Source: a virus. Taken from it: a stretch of 64,000 nucleotides of DNA. Shown in pieces: positions 1 through 8,279 of this stretch. The stretch spans positions 1 to 64,000 of IMG/VR virus record IMGVR_UViG_3300013286_000001; one strand, written 5' to 3'. The notes under the pieces are model-generated. The model saw nothing but the letters and a program-made list of their open reading frames with translations, was not told the origin of the DNA and ran no database searches. Numbering within the stretch: position 1 is the stretch's first letter; each line of letters begins with the position of its first letter. Position numbers and translations under genes: made by a program.

Positions 1-1364
1 ACGCCAGTCAAGCCGTTAATCATATCACAAACAAGTTGGTGGAAGTCTAGTGTTGGGTCAGCACGGAAAGCAGCTCGTACAGCTTCGGCGCCTGGCCCTA
101 CAGCGAAGTGCGCAAGAATTCGGTACTCAATAGACGATAAGTCAAGCGACTTCCAAGTTTCGTTATACTCTGGAACAAAAGCGCCCCTAATACGTGCGCC
201 AAGCTTTGTACGAATAGGAATGTTTTGTAGGTTTGGATCGCTTGAGCTAAAGCGCCCGCTTACTGTACCACCACCTTCAGACTTTAGTTGTCGAAAAGTA
301 CAGTGTAATCGCCCGTTAACGTTTTTGTTGAGAATATACCCCTCAACAAAAGTTGACCGCATTTTGATAAGCTCTTTGAGCTCAGTAATATGCGACGCTA
401 AGCTATGTGTTTGCGTCTTCATAAATGTGGCAGTAAACGACGGATTACCAACTTCTGTTGTCGGATATTCATAGCCAAATTTATCAAAAGCTTTTGCCAG
501 GTCTTGGCCTGAGTTAACGTTTACTGCAAAACCGCATTGTGCTCGAAGCTCCATTGTTTTAATAGCTGCTTGTTCTTCAAGTTCATCACGCAGTTTATTG
601 GCGTATGGCAAGTCGACTCTAACACCGCGAAACCGCATCGCAATCATAAGTGGTATTAGCTTGCATTCCATTTGGAATACGTCCATCAGGCCTTCACGCA
701 GTAGTATTGGCCATTGCCGCTGCAAAATGGCAAGAGGCAAAGTTGCATCTGACTCGGCGTATGGGCCAGCTAACTCAATAGGGCAACGATACATATTTGC
801 TCGTTGAGTGCCGTTAGGCGCTCCGCCATAGGCATCAGCTAACCACTTGTACATGCCGTTAGATTCTTTACCTTCACCCATATACTTTTGGCCAAGCGCT
901 TCGAGATTTTGCCGAGCAGTCTCGTCAATAAGCGCTTCAGCAAAGCCGCAATCGTATAACATTCCTTTTACAAAAACGCCTTCAGACTGCAAAAAACCAA
1001 CATCATAGGTAAGGTTAAGACCTACCTTTACTTGGTGCGGTCGGCTAAGCTCTTTTTGTGCCCAAGCTAATACGGCTTCGCGGTTCATGTTACCGCCAAG
1101 TATGTGCTTAAACGGAAAATATCCTTTATAACCACAGTCGGTGGCAACAGATATCCCGATTAGGTGGGAAACGCCTCGCGCCCAGCCCGGCCCAGCTTCC
1201 AGCAGTTGTGGGTCATAACCTTCAACGTCAACCGCAATTGCTTTTGCTTGACTAAGATCAGGAAAATATGATGGTACTTTCCAGCCGGTGTCAGGTATAG
1301 GCGGCATTGGCCGCTTAACTGGTTTGATTACTTTTTCATCATTAACCCAAAAAAGACTAGACAT
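1..1364 (-). CDS. DNA polymerase, family A, with 3'-5' exonuclease domain (partial)
   Basis: Replicative phage DNA polymerase of the Pol I (family A) type. About 454 N-terminal residues are present; the gene runs off the left edge, so the palm and fingers C-terminus are missing. Seen: an exonuclease I motif with Asp46 and Glu48 (AVDVEG), exonuclease II with Asn117 and Asp121 (GLNLTYD), a TVSGRFSSSDPNLQNIP block typical of family A, and polymerase motif A near residue 415 (SLDYSSIEYR, equivalent to DYSQIELR). The start ATG lies 1 nt after the stop of the upstream clamp-like gene, so the two are probably co-transcribed. The exonuclease metal ligands look intact, suggesting a proofreading enzyme. 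Confidence 0.95.
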   Translation of the reverse strand, partial: MSSLFWVNDEKVIKPVKRPMPPIPDTGWKVPSYFPDLSQAKAIAVDVEGYDPQLLEAGPGWARGVSHLIGISVATDCGYKGYFPFKHILGGNMNREAVLAWAQKELSRPHQVKVGLNLTYDVGFLQSEGVFVKGMLYDCGFAEALIDETARQNLEALGQKYMGEGKESNGMYKWLADAYGGAPNGTQRANMYRCPIELAGPYAESDATLPLAILQRQWPILLREGLMDVFQMECKLIPLMIAMRFRGVRVDLPYANKLRDELEEQAAIKTMELRAQCGFAVNVNSGQDLAKAFDKFGYEYPTTEVGNPSFTATFMKTQTHSLASHITELKELIKMRSTFVEGYILNKNVNGRLHCTFRQLKSEGGGTVSGRFSSSDPNLQNIPIRTKLGARIRGAFVPEYNETWKSLDLSSIEYRILAHFAVGPGAEAVRAAFRADPTLDFHQLVCDMINGLTG

Positions 1365-1365
1365 A

Positions 1366-2346
1366 TTACCCCTTGGCCCTAGCCGCAATTACAATTGTGC
1401 GGTCCGGATAACGGACAATTGCAAAGCGCTCTTTAAAAGCAATATCAGCACCTGCCCCAATAAACTGCCACATATGGTTTAATGATGTAGCAAAGTTAAT
1501 TGGTATCCAGCTACCTTCAAATTTTGCATACGCGCCTGTTTCACCGAATTGGAATTTAGCTTCATTGGGGGCAATGAATTCTACACGAACTCCGTCGGCT
1601 TCGGCAGCGTACGGCTTAACTTGCTCTAAAAATTCAACCAGTTCTTGGTCGACCGGCACCATGTCTTCTGCCAAGAAAAAGTCAGATACATCAGGCCATG
1701 GCTCGGCGTAAACAGGGCTAGACAGTCGTGAGCCGTCTGCAAATGTGATATACAAAACGTAACCGTCAAACGCCATAGTAGCCATTGGCTTTGCAAGTTT
1801 TGCTAGCACGGCTACAAGCGCTTTTGGTAGCGCACAAGTAAACGGTAGCTGTACAGCTAAACGCTGACGAACAATGTAACTGCCGTTAGTAGCATAAGCA
1901 AACTGGCCCTTAAGCAACAGACTTGTCGCCCAGATTCTTGGCGCCTCGTTGGGAATAAATTTCACAAGTTCTTTCATGACTGTTATCAAGCCGTCAGGTA
2001 CTTGAACAAAGTCAGTTGACGGAGTTGGCTCAGGAAGAATCGACTCTTTATCGAGCTGAAGCCAAGTCTTAATTTTACCTGACGTAAGCGTCAGACGCGT
2101 GTCGCTTATTGACAGCTTTGAGGTAGCTGTAGCTGCTTTTAACAATGAGTCTGCTTTAACGCAAAATTCTGGAAAGCTTGTAGGCACCGGTGTAGAAAGC
2201 AAAACGTTACGGTAGTAGGAATATAACCGACCGCTTTTGCTAAACGCCAACGAAGCCAAGCCGTCTTCGCCGCCTGTAATAGGCCGAACCCGTTGAATTA
2301 ATGCCTTTAGGTCGATAGACCCATCAGCTGGTTTTGCTTTTGCCAT
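1366..2346 (-). CDS. Putative DNA sliding clamp (beta-clamp-like)
   Basis: 326 residues, close to the length of bacterial DnaN proteins. Three domain-like segments of about 105 residues can be traced, each with amphipathic strand and helix patterns (LLKAATATSKLSISDTRLTL; an ATNGSYIVRQRL stretch resembling the DnaN ATDGHRLA motif; YAKFEGSWIPIN). It sits directly upstream of the polymerase, where a processivity factor is expected. Family membership is inferred from length, repeat pattern and context, not from a search. The start has a good ribosome site (TGGAGG, 5 nt). A terminator and AT-rich promoter-like DNA separate it from the upstream synthase gene. Confidence 0.55.
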   Translation of the reverse strand: MAKAKPADGSIDLKALIQRVRPITGGEDGLASLAFSKSGRLYSYYRNVLLSTPVPTSFPEFCVKADSLLKAATATSKLSISDTRLTLTSGKIKTWLQLDKESILPEPTPSTDFVQVPDGLITVMKELVKFIPNEAPRIWATSLLLKGQFAYATNGSYIVRQRLAVQLPFTCALPKALVAVLAKLAKPMATMAFDGYVLYITFADGSRLSSPVYAEPWPDVSDFFLAEDMVPVDQELVEFLEQVKPYAAEADGVRVEFIAPNEAKFQFGETGAYAKFEGSWIPINFATSLNHMWQFIGAGADIAFKERFAIVRYPDRTIVIAARAKG

Positions 2347-2389
2347 TTAAACCTCCATTGAGCATCCACAATTATAACGCGTATAATAG

Positions 2390-2420
2390 GTAAAAGAAAG
2401 CCGTAACTTTAGCTACGGCT
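2390..2420 (-). terminator. Rho-independent terminator after the dCMP/dUMP synthase gene
   Basis: On the minus strand a perfect 7-bp stem (AGCCGTA/TACGGCT) with an 8-nt loop is followed by TTTCTTTT. It lies 15 nt beyond the stop of the synthase gene. Confidence 0.8.
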
Positions 2421-2434
2421 CGCTGGTGCTGACG

Positions 2435-3274
2435 TTAAACTGCCATTTCAAACTTCATACTTGGGCCACGATCAAAAGGCTCAATTACAAAGTCTTCCGG
2501 CTCAATAGTGTAAATTCCAATAATGCCTTCCGGCTGTTTCCAATGCCACTGCGGCAAAGGACGCGCTACAGCTGTTGAAAGAATTTCTTCAGCACCCTTG
2601 TAATGGGTGGCATAAATATGCGTGTCAGCAAAATTGCCGCGAAGCTCTCGAGGTTTTTTACCGAGGTGACGGCAGATAGCTGCCTGCAAAAAACCGTACG
2701 CAGCCATGTCTGCTGGGCAGCCAAGAACCCAGTCAACTGACCGCATATTGAACAACAGGTCAAGGTCTTCGCCATCAATAAAGATTTGGAAGCTATAATG
2801 ACACGGCGGAAGAACGGCTTTATGCTGGTCACTTGGGTCCCAAGAAGTAACCAGCAAGCGCCGAGAAGTCGGATTTGCTTCAGCTTCATGCAGCAAGCTA
2901 GTCAGCTGATCAACGCCATGGAAGTTGCGCCATTTACTGCCGTAAATTGGGCCAAGGTCAAGGTTGTCTGGTGTGCCATTTTTTTCGTTTGCCGCAAGCA
3001 AGTTGGCTTCCCACCAAAAACACTTTCGTTTTTCAAACTCAGTAATGTCTGTAAAGCCGTTGATAAAGCAGATCATTTCGCCGATTGGCCCAGCCGAGCC
3101 AAAGACCCTGTGGGTCATAAGCGGAAAACCATCGCGCCAGTCATGGACAAGCTCAGTGCCAAAAAGAGCAGTAGTACCTACTCCAGTCCGGTCGGAACGC
3201 GGTGTGCCGTTAAGCAAAATGCGTTCCATAATAGCTAAATAACTGTGTTCGTATTTACTAAAAATTGTTTGCAT
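2435..3274 (-). CDS. Thymidylate-synthase-fold enzyme, predicted dCMP (hydroxy)methyltransferase
   Basis: 279 residues aligning along their length with ThyA. The folate/nucleotide fold and catalytic Cys158 (LPPCHYSFQ), Arg178-Ser179, Asp181 and the DTHIY motif (His219, Tyr221) are present. The residue matching ThyA Asn177, which recognises the uracil ring of dUMP, is Asp189 (GCPADMA), and the preceding motif is NMRS, not the YQRS of ThyA. Both features match phage T4 dCMP hydroxymethylase (NMRS, Asp179). Inference: the substrate is dCMP, giving 5-hydroxymethyl- or 5-methyl-dCMP, not dTMP. The MazG-like gene directly upstream could supply dCMP by hydrolysing dCTP. Ribosome site AAGGAG. An ordinary thymidylate synthase is the alternative. 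Confidence 0.85.
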   Translation of the reverse strand: MQTIFSKYEHSYLAIMERILLNGTPRSDRTGVGTTALFGTELVHDWRDGFPLMTHRVFGSAGPIGEMICFINGFTDITEFEKRKCFWWEANLLAANEKNGTPDNLDLGPIYGSKWRNFHGVDQLTSLLHEAEANPTSRRLLVTSWDPSDQHKAVLPPCHYSFQIFIDGEDLDLLFNMRSVDWVLGCPADMAAYGFLQAAICRHLGKKPRELRGNFADTHIYATHYKGAEEILSTAVARPLPQWHWKQPEGIIGIYTIEPEDFVIEPFDRGPSMKFEMAV

Positions 3275-3283
3275 AATTGCTCC

Positions 3284-3823
3284 TTAAATACCGTTGGCTA
3301 TGTGCCATTCGTTAGCGCTTTGGCTTGGGTTAATTTTGGCTGCGTTAAGCGCATCATCAAGAAACGGAGGAACCCAACCTGCCGGCTTAATAATGTCGTA
3401 CTTGTTGCCATATTTGGAGGTTGATTCGTTACCACGCTCTTTACGCATGTTGGCGGCATGGACTTCATCCCACAAGGCCTGAAGCGGAAACATATGGTAC
3501 TTCCGCACCAAAATAGCGAAATAGCCTTTGAGAACGTCTTTAGACAAATTGATGTGGTCAGTCAAACCGCCATCTTTGTCACCAAGCAAATGTGTGGTAC
3601 CAGCTGCAATATAGATGATGTCAATAACAGCGTCAGCAGTATCCCGCATTGTGCCAAAGCCGCTATCAATGGATTCGGCTAGCTCATCAAATTCCTCGTC
3701 TTGCCGCTTAATACGTAAATCAGCTTGAGCAAAATCATGAAGCGGATTAACACTGATACCAAACTTTGCATGAAAGTCAGCAACGTCGGAAACGCATTTT
3801 TCAAAGCTAAAAGTGGAGTTCAT
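3284..3823 (-). CDS. MazG-like nucleotide pyrophosphohydrolase
   Basis: 179 residues with the all-alpha NTP pyrophosphatase signature: an acidic helix QDEEFDELAE (Glu43, Glu44, Glu47) and a second helix with Asp64 and Asp68 (DTADAVIDIIYIA), followed by the WDEVHAANMRK motif of the MazG/HisE-like group. Such enzymes convert dNTPs or ppGpp-like nucleotides to monophosphates. It ends 9 nt before the dCMP-type synthase, so both are probably translated from one message. The pairing is analogous to T4 dCTPase plus dCMP hydroxymethylase, which suggests dCTP as a substrate, although the sequence alone does not fix the base. Confidence 0.75.
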   Translation of the reverse strand: MNSTFSFEKCVSDVADFHAKFGISVNPLHDFAQADLRIKRQDEEFDELAESIDSGFGTMRDTADAVIDIIYIAAGTTHLLGDKDGGLTDHINLSKDVLKGYFAILVRKYHMFPLQALWDEVHAANMRKERGNESTSKYGNKYDIIKPAGWVPPFLDDALNAAKINPSQSANEWHIANGI

Positions 3824-3938
3824 TGGAAATCCTTAATAGTCGAATTTATATAGTACAGCTATTAATTGCGTATAGGAAATAGCTGTTTGTTATTAGCAAA
3901 CGTTTACATATAGCCAATTTTACTTTATTGGAGGCAAG

Positions 3939-3967
3939 AAAAAGCCCCGAAAGAATCGGGGCTTTTT
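3939..3967 (-). terminator. Strong rho-independent terminator
   Basis: AAAAAGCCCCGA/TCGGGGCTTTTT forms a GC-rich stem with T runs on both sides. On the minus strand it ends the 161-residue gene; it could also work on the plus strand. Confidence 0.9.
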
Positions 3968-3979
3968 ATGTAGCTAAGC

Positions 3980-4465
3980 TTATTCAGCGTTAGCTGGATC
4001 GACTTCAGGAGCAGCTTCACCGGCCTGGAACTTGGCTTCTTCGGCTTCCAGTTCGGCCAGTTTGGCAGTATCGGACTCAATGCGCTTTTTCAGAGCAGCA
4101 ATGCGTTCAACACGCTTGTCGGCGGAGTCAACCAAACGCTGAGCAGCTTTTTCTTCACGCTCTTTGCGCTTGGCAGCTTGCGCTTCGGCTTTTTCGGTGT
4201 TGACGCGGCGTGACAGTTCCAGACCGGTAGCCTTACGGAAGTAAGTGATTTGGCTGTTAATCGACGGCTTGGACATGGTAGTGTTGGCAGCGGCCGTTTC
4301 GACGACGTAAGTGCTGGACTCGCCGTTGGCTACTGCGTGTTGGCACAGGTCCCAAACGTAACGAGCGCCGGTACCTTTACCAGGGAACGCAACAACAACG
4401 CCGTTGACTTCAACGTTTTCTTTCTGAGGACGCAGGTTTTCTACTGGGGTTTGAATCTCGGTCAT
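3980..4465 (-). CDS. Uncharacterised early protein with C-terminal coiled coil
   Basis: 161 residues, not recognised. Residues about 25-85 look globular (IINSQITYFRK-type helix, KATGLELSRRVN); residues about 88-145 are rich in Lys, Glu, Arg and Ala with heptad spacing, so probably a coiled coil; the tail is acidic. It has its own strong promoter (TTTACA-17-CATAAT) and strong terminator, so it is probably highly expressed as a single gene. The SK..I.SQ.TYFRK..G stretch resembles the SKGVVSSYLCYWRKDRG stretch of the minus-strand gene at 34562-35131, so the two may be related. A nucleic-acid-binding role is possible but unproven. Confidence 0.8.
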   Translation of the reverse strand: MTEIQTPVENLRPQKENVEVNGVVVAFPGKGTGARYVWDLCQHAVANGESSTYVVETAAANTTMSKPSINSQITYFRKATGLELSRRVNTEKAEAQAAKRKEREEKAAQRLVDSADKRVERIAALKKRIESDTAKLAELEAEEAKFQAGEAAPEVDPANAE

Positions 4466-4515
4466 GACAAATTCCTTACAGGGGTTGGGAGAACAATTTG
4501 CTTGTTTAGAACTCT

Positions 4516-4544
4516 ATTATGCCTGTAAGTCTAGAGCTTGTAAA
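4516..4544 (-). promoter_or_regulatory. Sigma-70-type promoter for the 161-residue early gene
   Basis: Minus strand TTTACA, 17 bp, CATAAT, followed by AGA; matches the promoter pattern repeated through this genome. The start codon is about 50 bp downstream. Confidence 0.8.
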
Positions 4545-4593
4545 CAGGCAAATCAAATTATTTTAAATTATTTAGATTGAACTTCCGATAAAG

Positions 4594-4791
4594 CTAGAAC
4601 GGAATAGTTCTGGAAAAGCTTGCGCATCCTTTCACAATAATCTTGAGAGGAGGCTGCGAGCCAAACAACCGGCAGATATTTCCTTGAATGTCACAATGCT
4701 CGCAGTTAAAGCAGTTTACTTGCTCACGCAAAGTTAATTGTACAAAAACTTTACATACTTTTTCTATGTCAGACAGTTCTTGTTCAGTCAT
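4594..4791 (-). CDS. Small cysteine-rich protein
   Basis: 65 residues; not recognised. Cysteines in C-x2-C-x2-C...C spacing (CFNCEHCDIQGNIC) and a further Cys near residue 55 suggest a small zinc- or metal-binding domain. Its ATG overlaps the helicase stop by ATGA, so it is translationally coupled to the helicase. Confidence 0.7.
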   Translation of the reverse strand: MTEQELSDIEKVCKVFVQLTLREQVNCFNCEHCDIQGNICRLFGSQPPLKIIVKGCASFSRTIPF

Positions 4792-6500
4792 GCTACTTGC
4801 TCCTCTCCCTGATAGACAGGGCTAAGTATCTCAGGATGGCCTTTTACTTTAAACCAAATCTTCACAGATACTGGCTTTTGCAATTCAGCTTTACGGCCTA
4901 AAAAGTCATCGCAACTCACTGGATAATTTTCATTGCCAGTATTTTCTTTCCACCATTTACGCGCTAGGCCTTGTGCAGAACCTTTGTGCTCAAAGCAAAG
5001 CCAAGTGCTGTACGGCAATAGCCCACAATGGTAGACTGCGCGAATGCTTGGCGGCTTTCCAGGCTTTTGATAAAGTGCGTAAGTAACCATGTCTACTGGA
5101 ATATCGCGCACGTCAAGAGTTTGTGGCGTGTCGTCGCCAATACCTGCAATAGCTGTTTGCTCAGAGGCTCCCGCCATAATATCATAAGCCGGCGGTGGAA
5201 ATTTATGGCCGCAATCTCCGCACTCAGTTACTCGGCTTGGCCATTGGCTTTGACACTTGGGGCAAACTTTCATGGGTGGAGCATCGCTACCACCACGCTT
5301 CTTTTTCTTCTCCGGTAGTATAGGTTCGTTGATTGGGCCCAGCCGAATAATGTTGTTTGCAAAGTCCAATACCAAACAGCCAAGCGATTTAGGCCCTGCT
5401 GCGATAGCTGATAGTCTGCCAGTAATGGTAGTTAGGTCAAAGCCTGGCGCGTAGACTGGACGAGTGCCACGACCAAGAATTTGAATGTGCAAACTGTTTG
5501 ACTTGGTCGGCCGCATAAGCACAAGTAAATCAATATTTGGAAAGTCAAACCCAGTGGTCAATACGCCCATGTTTACTAATGCGCGTAAGCCGCCTTCTTC
5601 TCTTTTAAAATCAGCGATTACATCCTCTCGCTTTTTTGTCATTTTAGAATGAATAACGCCTGTGCGTATACCCATATCATTAAGCATTTCCGCAATATGC
5701 TCGGCGTGCTCGATAGACACAGCAAAGATAAGCCATTTTTTACGCTGCTGTCCTTTTGCTACCATTTCAAGACAACAATTGTAAGTGACACCGCTAAGGT
5801 CTACGGCGTTAGCCAATTGCTTTTGATTGTAATCGCCTGCAATAGTCCCTACATCAGATAAGTCAAATTGCGTGTCAGTCGACTTAGTAGTCAGCGTGGC
5901 CAAATAGCCTTCACGAATAAAACGTACAAATACTTCACGCGTCGCAAAGTCGCAAGCCAGATGGTTAAACAGACCGCATTCAAGCAAATGACCGCCCTTC
6001 ATTCTCCAAGGAGTAGCTGTTAGCCCAATACAAACAAGCTTAGGGTTTTTCTCACGTAGTATTTCAAGTGTTTTACCATACAACGTTTCGGCCGAAGCCG
6101 GAATCATATGGGCTTCATCAACTATTACAACTGAAGGCTTTTCAACTTCATGTGCCACATTAACAAATGATTGAATACCAGAAACTATAATTCTACCTGA
6201 TAAATCTTTTTGCTTTAACCCTGAGGAGTAAATAGAAACGGAGGCTTGTGGCCACACCCATTTAATGGCTTTTGCATCCTGATCCACTAGTTCTTGAACA
6301 TGTGTGAGTACGACCACACGCCCTGTTCCTGGCCAGTTAGCAAAAATATCTTTACATATCATTCCGATTAAGGATGCTTTTCCTGTGCCGGTTGCTAGCA
6401 CCATTAATGGGTTAATATGACCACTGCGCTCTGCAAATGACCTCCAGAGGTGCACAATCGCAGCTTCCTGGTAGGGTCGTGGAATAAATTTCCCTTTCAT
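4788..6500 (-). CDS. SF2 DEAH-box helicase with zinc ribbon
   Basis: 570 residues. Walker A ATGTGKAS (36-43), DEAH at 128-131 (VIVDEAHM), motif III-like GLTATPWRM near 160, and the C-terminal RecA domain with a QILGRGTRP motif VI. A zinc ribbon follows (CPKCQSQW...CGDCGHKFP, about 411-430). This is the ResIII/SF2 class used by phages for DNA unwinding in replication or recombination. Its start lies 2 nt after the upstream nuclease stop, so helicase and nuclease are probably made together and may act in one DNA-processing complex. Confidence 0.92.
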   Translation of the reverse strand: MKGKFIPRPYQEAAIVHLWRSFAERSGHINPLMVLATGTGKASLIGMICKDIFANWPGTGRVVVLTHVQELVDQDAKAIKWVWPQASVSIYSSGLKQKDLSGRIIVSGIQSFVNVAHEVEKPSVVIVDEAHMIPASAETLYGKTLEILREKNPKLVCIGLTATPWRMKGGHLLECGLFNHLACDFATREVFVRFIREGYLATLTTKSTDTQFDLSDVGTIAGDYNQKQLANAVDLSGVTYNCCLEMVAKGQQRKKWLIFAVSIEHAEHIAEMLNDMGIRTGVIHSKMTKKREDVIADFKREEGGLRALVNMGVLTTGFDFPNIDLLVLMRPTKSNSLHIQILGRGTRPVYAPGFDLTTITGRLSAIAAGPKSLGCLVLDFANNIIRLGPINEPILPEKKKKRGGSDAPPMKVCPKCQSQWPSRVTECGDCGHKFPPPAYDIMAGASEQTAIAGIGDDTPQTLDVRDIPVDMVTYALYQKPGKPPSIRAVYHCGLLPYSTWLCFEHKGSAQGLARKWWKENTGNENYPVSCDDFLGRKAELQKPVSVKIWFKVKGHPEILSPVYQGEEQVA

Positions 6501-6502
6501 TG

Positions 6503-7381
6503 TTACCCCAAAGCAATAATAATGTCAGCCGGCTTTACAAACGCCCGGTGTTTGCTATAAGCGCTACAAGGATTATATTCATCAATATCATTAGACCCGT
6601 TATACGCGCATGACCACTTGCCTTCTTTGTTTGGCGAAGCGTGCTCACAAGTCCGGCAGTTAACGTCAACTGACTCGTTAGTCAAGTGCCAGCAGTTAGC
6701 ACGATGATCGCAAATACGGCAGCGGTAATCAGTAGCCCGTAAAGCAACGCGCTCAGGCGGCTCGTCAGCAAAAGCTAACGCGTCTGCTAGCTGCAGCTTC
6801 TCATCAGCAAATGCTTCATCAAGCATTACCCATTCAGTATAAAGCTCGTCATTGTTTTTGTTAACAGCCATATAAAAGCATTTAGTTAGCTTAAACTCAC
6901 GCATGTACGTTTGAACTTGCGCGTAATGCACCGGCTTACTGATTTTTACACCTTTTTTGCCCAAGTCTTCAAAAGACTTAAGGCTATGGGTTTTCATTTC
7001 AAGCAACACCCACTCATTAGGGTGCTCGACAAAACCAAAAGCAAAGCCATCAGTAGAACCACCTACATGACCATAGGCCCGACTGGCTTTAAACTGCTTA
7101 CCGGTTTCTGGGTGTACGTCTTGTACCTTAATACCGACTGAGCGCAAATAGCTGGTAAAACGCGGTTCTTCAAGATGACCGCGATTAAACAACCGTAGTA
7201 CAAACGGCGGAAAAGACGGGCGAGTTGCCCAACGAAAGCTAAGCCAAATAGACCGATGGCACTCGGCGCCAATACCGCTAAGCCCAAGGTGGGTACGAAA
7301 CGGAAGCTCTTTTGCCTCTAAACTAATTGCTTGGTGTCGCAACTGAAAGGCTTCAATCAGCTCTTGAGTTGGCGTACTCAT
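6503..7381 (-). CDS. PD-(D/E)XK (Cas4/RecB-like) nuclease
   Basis: 292 residues. Nuclease core: GHLEE (68-72), Asp111 in GGSTDGFAFG, Glu128-x-Lys130 in LLEMKTH, then a Gln-Val-Gln helix (YAQVQTYM). Cys41 plus a C-terminal Cys cluster (CRICDHRANC, CRTCEH, a later Cys) could bind an Fe-S cluster as in Cas4/AddB nucleases or zinc. It overlaps the upstream DUF6378-like gene by 4 nt and is followed by the SF2 helicase. Likely role: recombination or end processing, with the Sak4-like ATPase and ssDNA-binding protein of the same cluster. Confidence 0.9.
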   Translation of the reverse strand: MSTPTQELIEAFQLRHQAISLEAKELPFRTHLGLSGIGAECHRSIWLSFRWATRPSFPPFVLRLFNRGHLEEPRFTSYLRSVGIKVQDVHPETGKQFKASRAYGHVGGSTDGFAFGFVEHPNEWVLLEMKTHSLKSFEDLGKKGVKISKPVHYAQVQTYMREFKLTKCFYMAVNKNNDELYTEWVMLDEAFADEKLQLADALAFADEPPERVALRATDYRCRICDHRANCWHLTNESVDVNCRTCEHASPNKEGKWSCAYNGSNDIDEYNPCSAYSKHRAFVKPADIIIALG

Positions 7382-7785
7382 CGGTCTTTGACCTCAGAAC
7401 GCAGCAAACTATTTTCAGCTGGTTGATCGGCTGGCATTTGTGGCTGTTTTTCCTGGGCCACTACTTCGCTTAGTTCTTGGCCCGGTTTTTTAAGGCTTTC
7501 CGTAAGAGCAGCTACTTTTTGCTCTTCACGCAAACGGTTGACTACGTTCTGGACATAACCAGCAATATCAATCCAACTGTCATCGTAGTCAGGATCACCG
7601 CACATAATACGGCTGATTTTATGCATTACCATTGCAAGCGCTTCTCGTTGATCATAAGCCAGTCGTTCCCAACCTGGAAGCGAGCGCAAATAGTCTTCAA
7701 GCTTCATGGCTACTTCACCACTTTCGATAAGCGGACCATAACGACCACGACGTTGTGCGATGGTTTGCTCTAGTTCAATAATCAT
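7378..7785 (-). CDS. DUF6378-like phage protein
   Basis: 135 residues. The core YDQREALAMVMHKISRIMCGDP, with DSWIDIAGYVQNV after it, matches a small phage family in which a helix pair with EAL..KI.RI..GDP and D.W.DIAGY is conserved. Function unknown. The Pro- and Gln-rich tail looks disordered. It overlaps its neighbours on both sides by 4 nt, so it belongs to the DNA-metabolism operon. Confidence 0.75.
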   Translation of the reverse strand: MIIELEQTIAQRRGRYGPLIESGEVAMKLEDYLRSLPGWERLAYDQREALAMVMHKISRIMCGDPDYDDSWIDIAGYVQNVVNRLREEQKVAALTESLKKPGQELSEVVAQEKQPQMPADQPAENSLLRSEVKDR

Positions 7786-8279
7786 ACTATTTTCCTATTA
7801 AGTTCAGCTTCAGTTATTAAGTGTGCGCGTTGTACAGTTGGTAAATCCATCCATCCGTAATGCGTTTGTTGCAAAGGTAAGTTTAGCTTATCAGCCAGCC
7901 ATTTATAAGCGTTAGTACGGACCATTCGCCTGGCTAACATCATAGCATGAAAAGACTGCTTTGCACGCTGCCTTGCAGCTCTTAGCTCTTTATTTGCTAA
8001 CGTGCCGAGCGGAATAGCCGTATCAGCATGAACGCTTACGTGAGCTTCACAGTTACCAGCACAAGCATACAAAAATGGCCAATCACCAACGCTTCTACCG
8101 TAAATAGTTTCATTATTTACAAGTACGACTTTGCCTTGACAGTAAGGGCAAGCAGTAGGAATGGGCAGTGCGTCGCGAACCCGCTTCATTGCGGTAACAC
8201 TCACGTAAGGCAAACCTTCTGGAGGAGGAATGACCCAGGGCTGTGGGTTCGGTAGCGGTGTAAAGTTAATGTCTGACAT
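7782..8279 (-). CDS. Zinc-finger protein (DUF3268-like)
   Basis: 165 residues. An N-terminal C-x2-C pair (ACPYCQGKV, about 43-46) and a later C-x3-C (ACAGNCEAHVSVH) form a zinc ribbon; a basic helical region follows (ELRAARQRAKQSFHAMM), then TNAYKWLADKL. This arrangement matches phage DUF3268 proteins, which are presumed nucleic-acid binding. Coupled by overlaps within the operon. Confidence 0.75.
   Translation of the reverse strand: MSDINFTPLPNPQPWVIPPPEGLPYVSVTAMKRVRDALPIPTACPYCQGKVVLVNNETIYGRSVGDWPFLYACAGNCEAHVSVHADTAIPLGTLANKELRAARQRAKQSFHAMMLARRMVRTNAYKWLADKLNLPLQQTHYGWMDLPTVQRAHLITEAELNRKIV

Noticed and set aside
1366-2346. Recombination or endonuclease function for the 326-residue gene
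   Set aside because: No nuclease or ATPase motif found; length, repeats and position favour a clamp-like protein.
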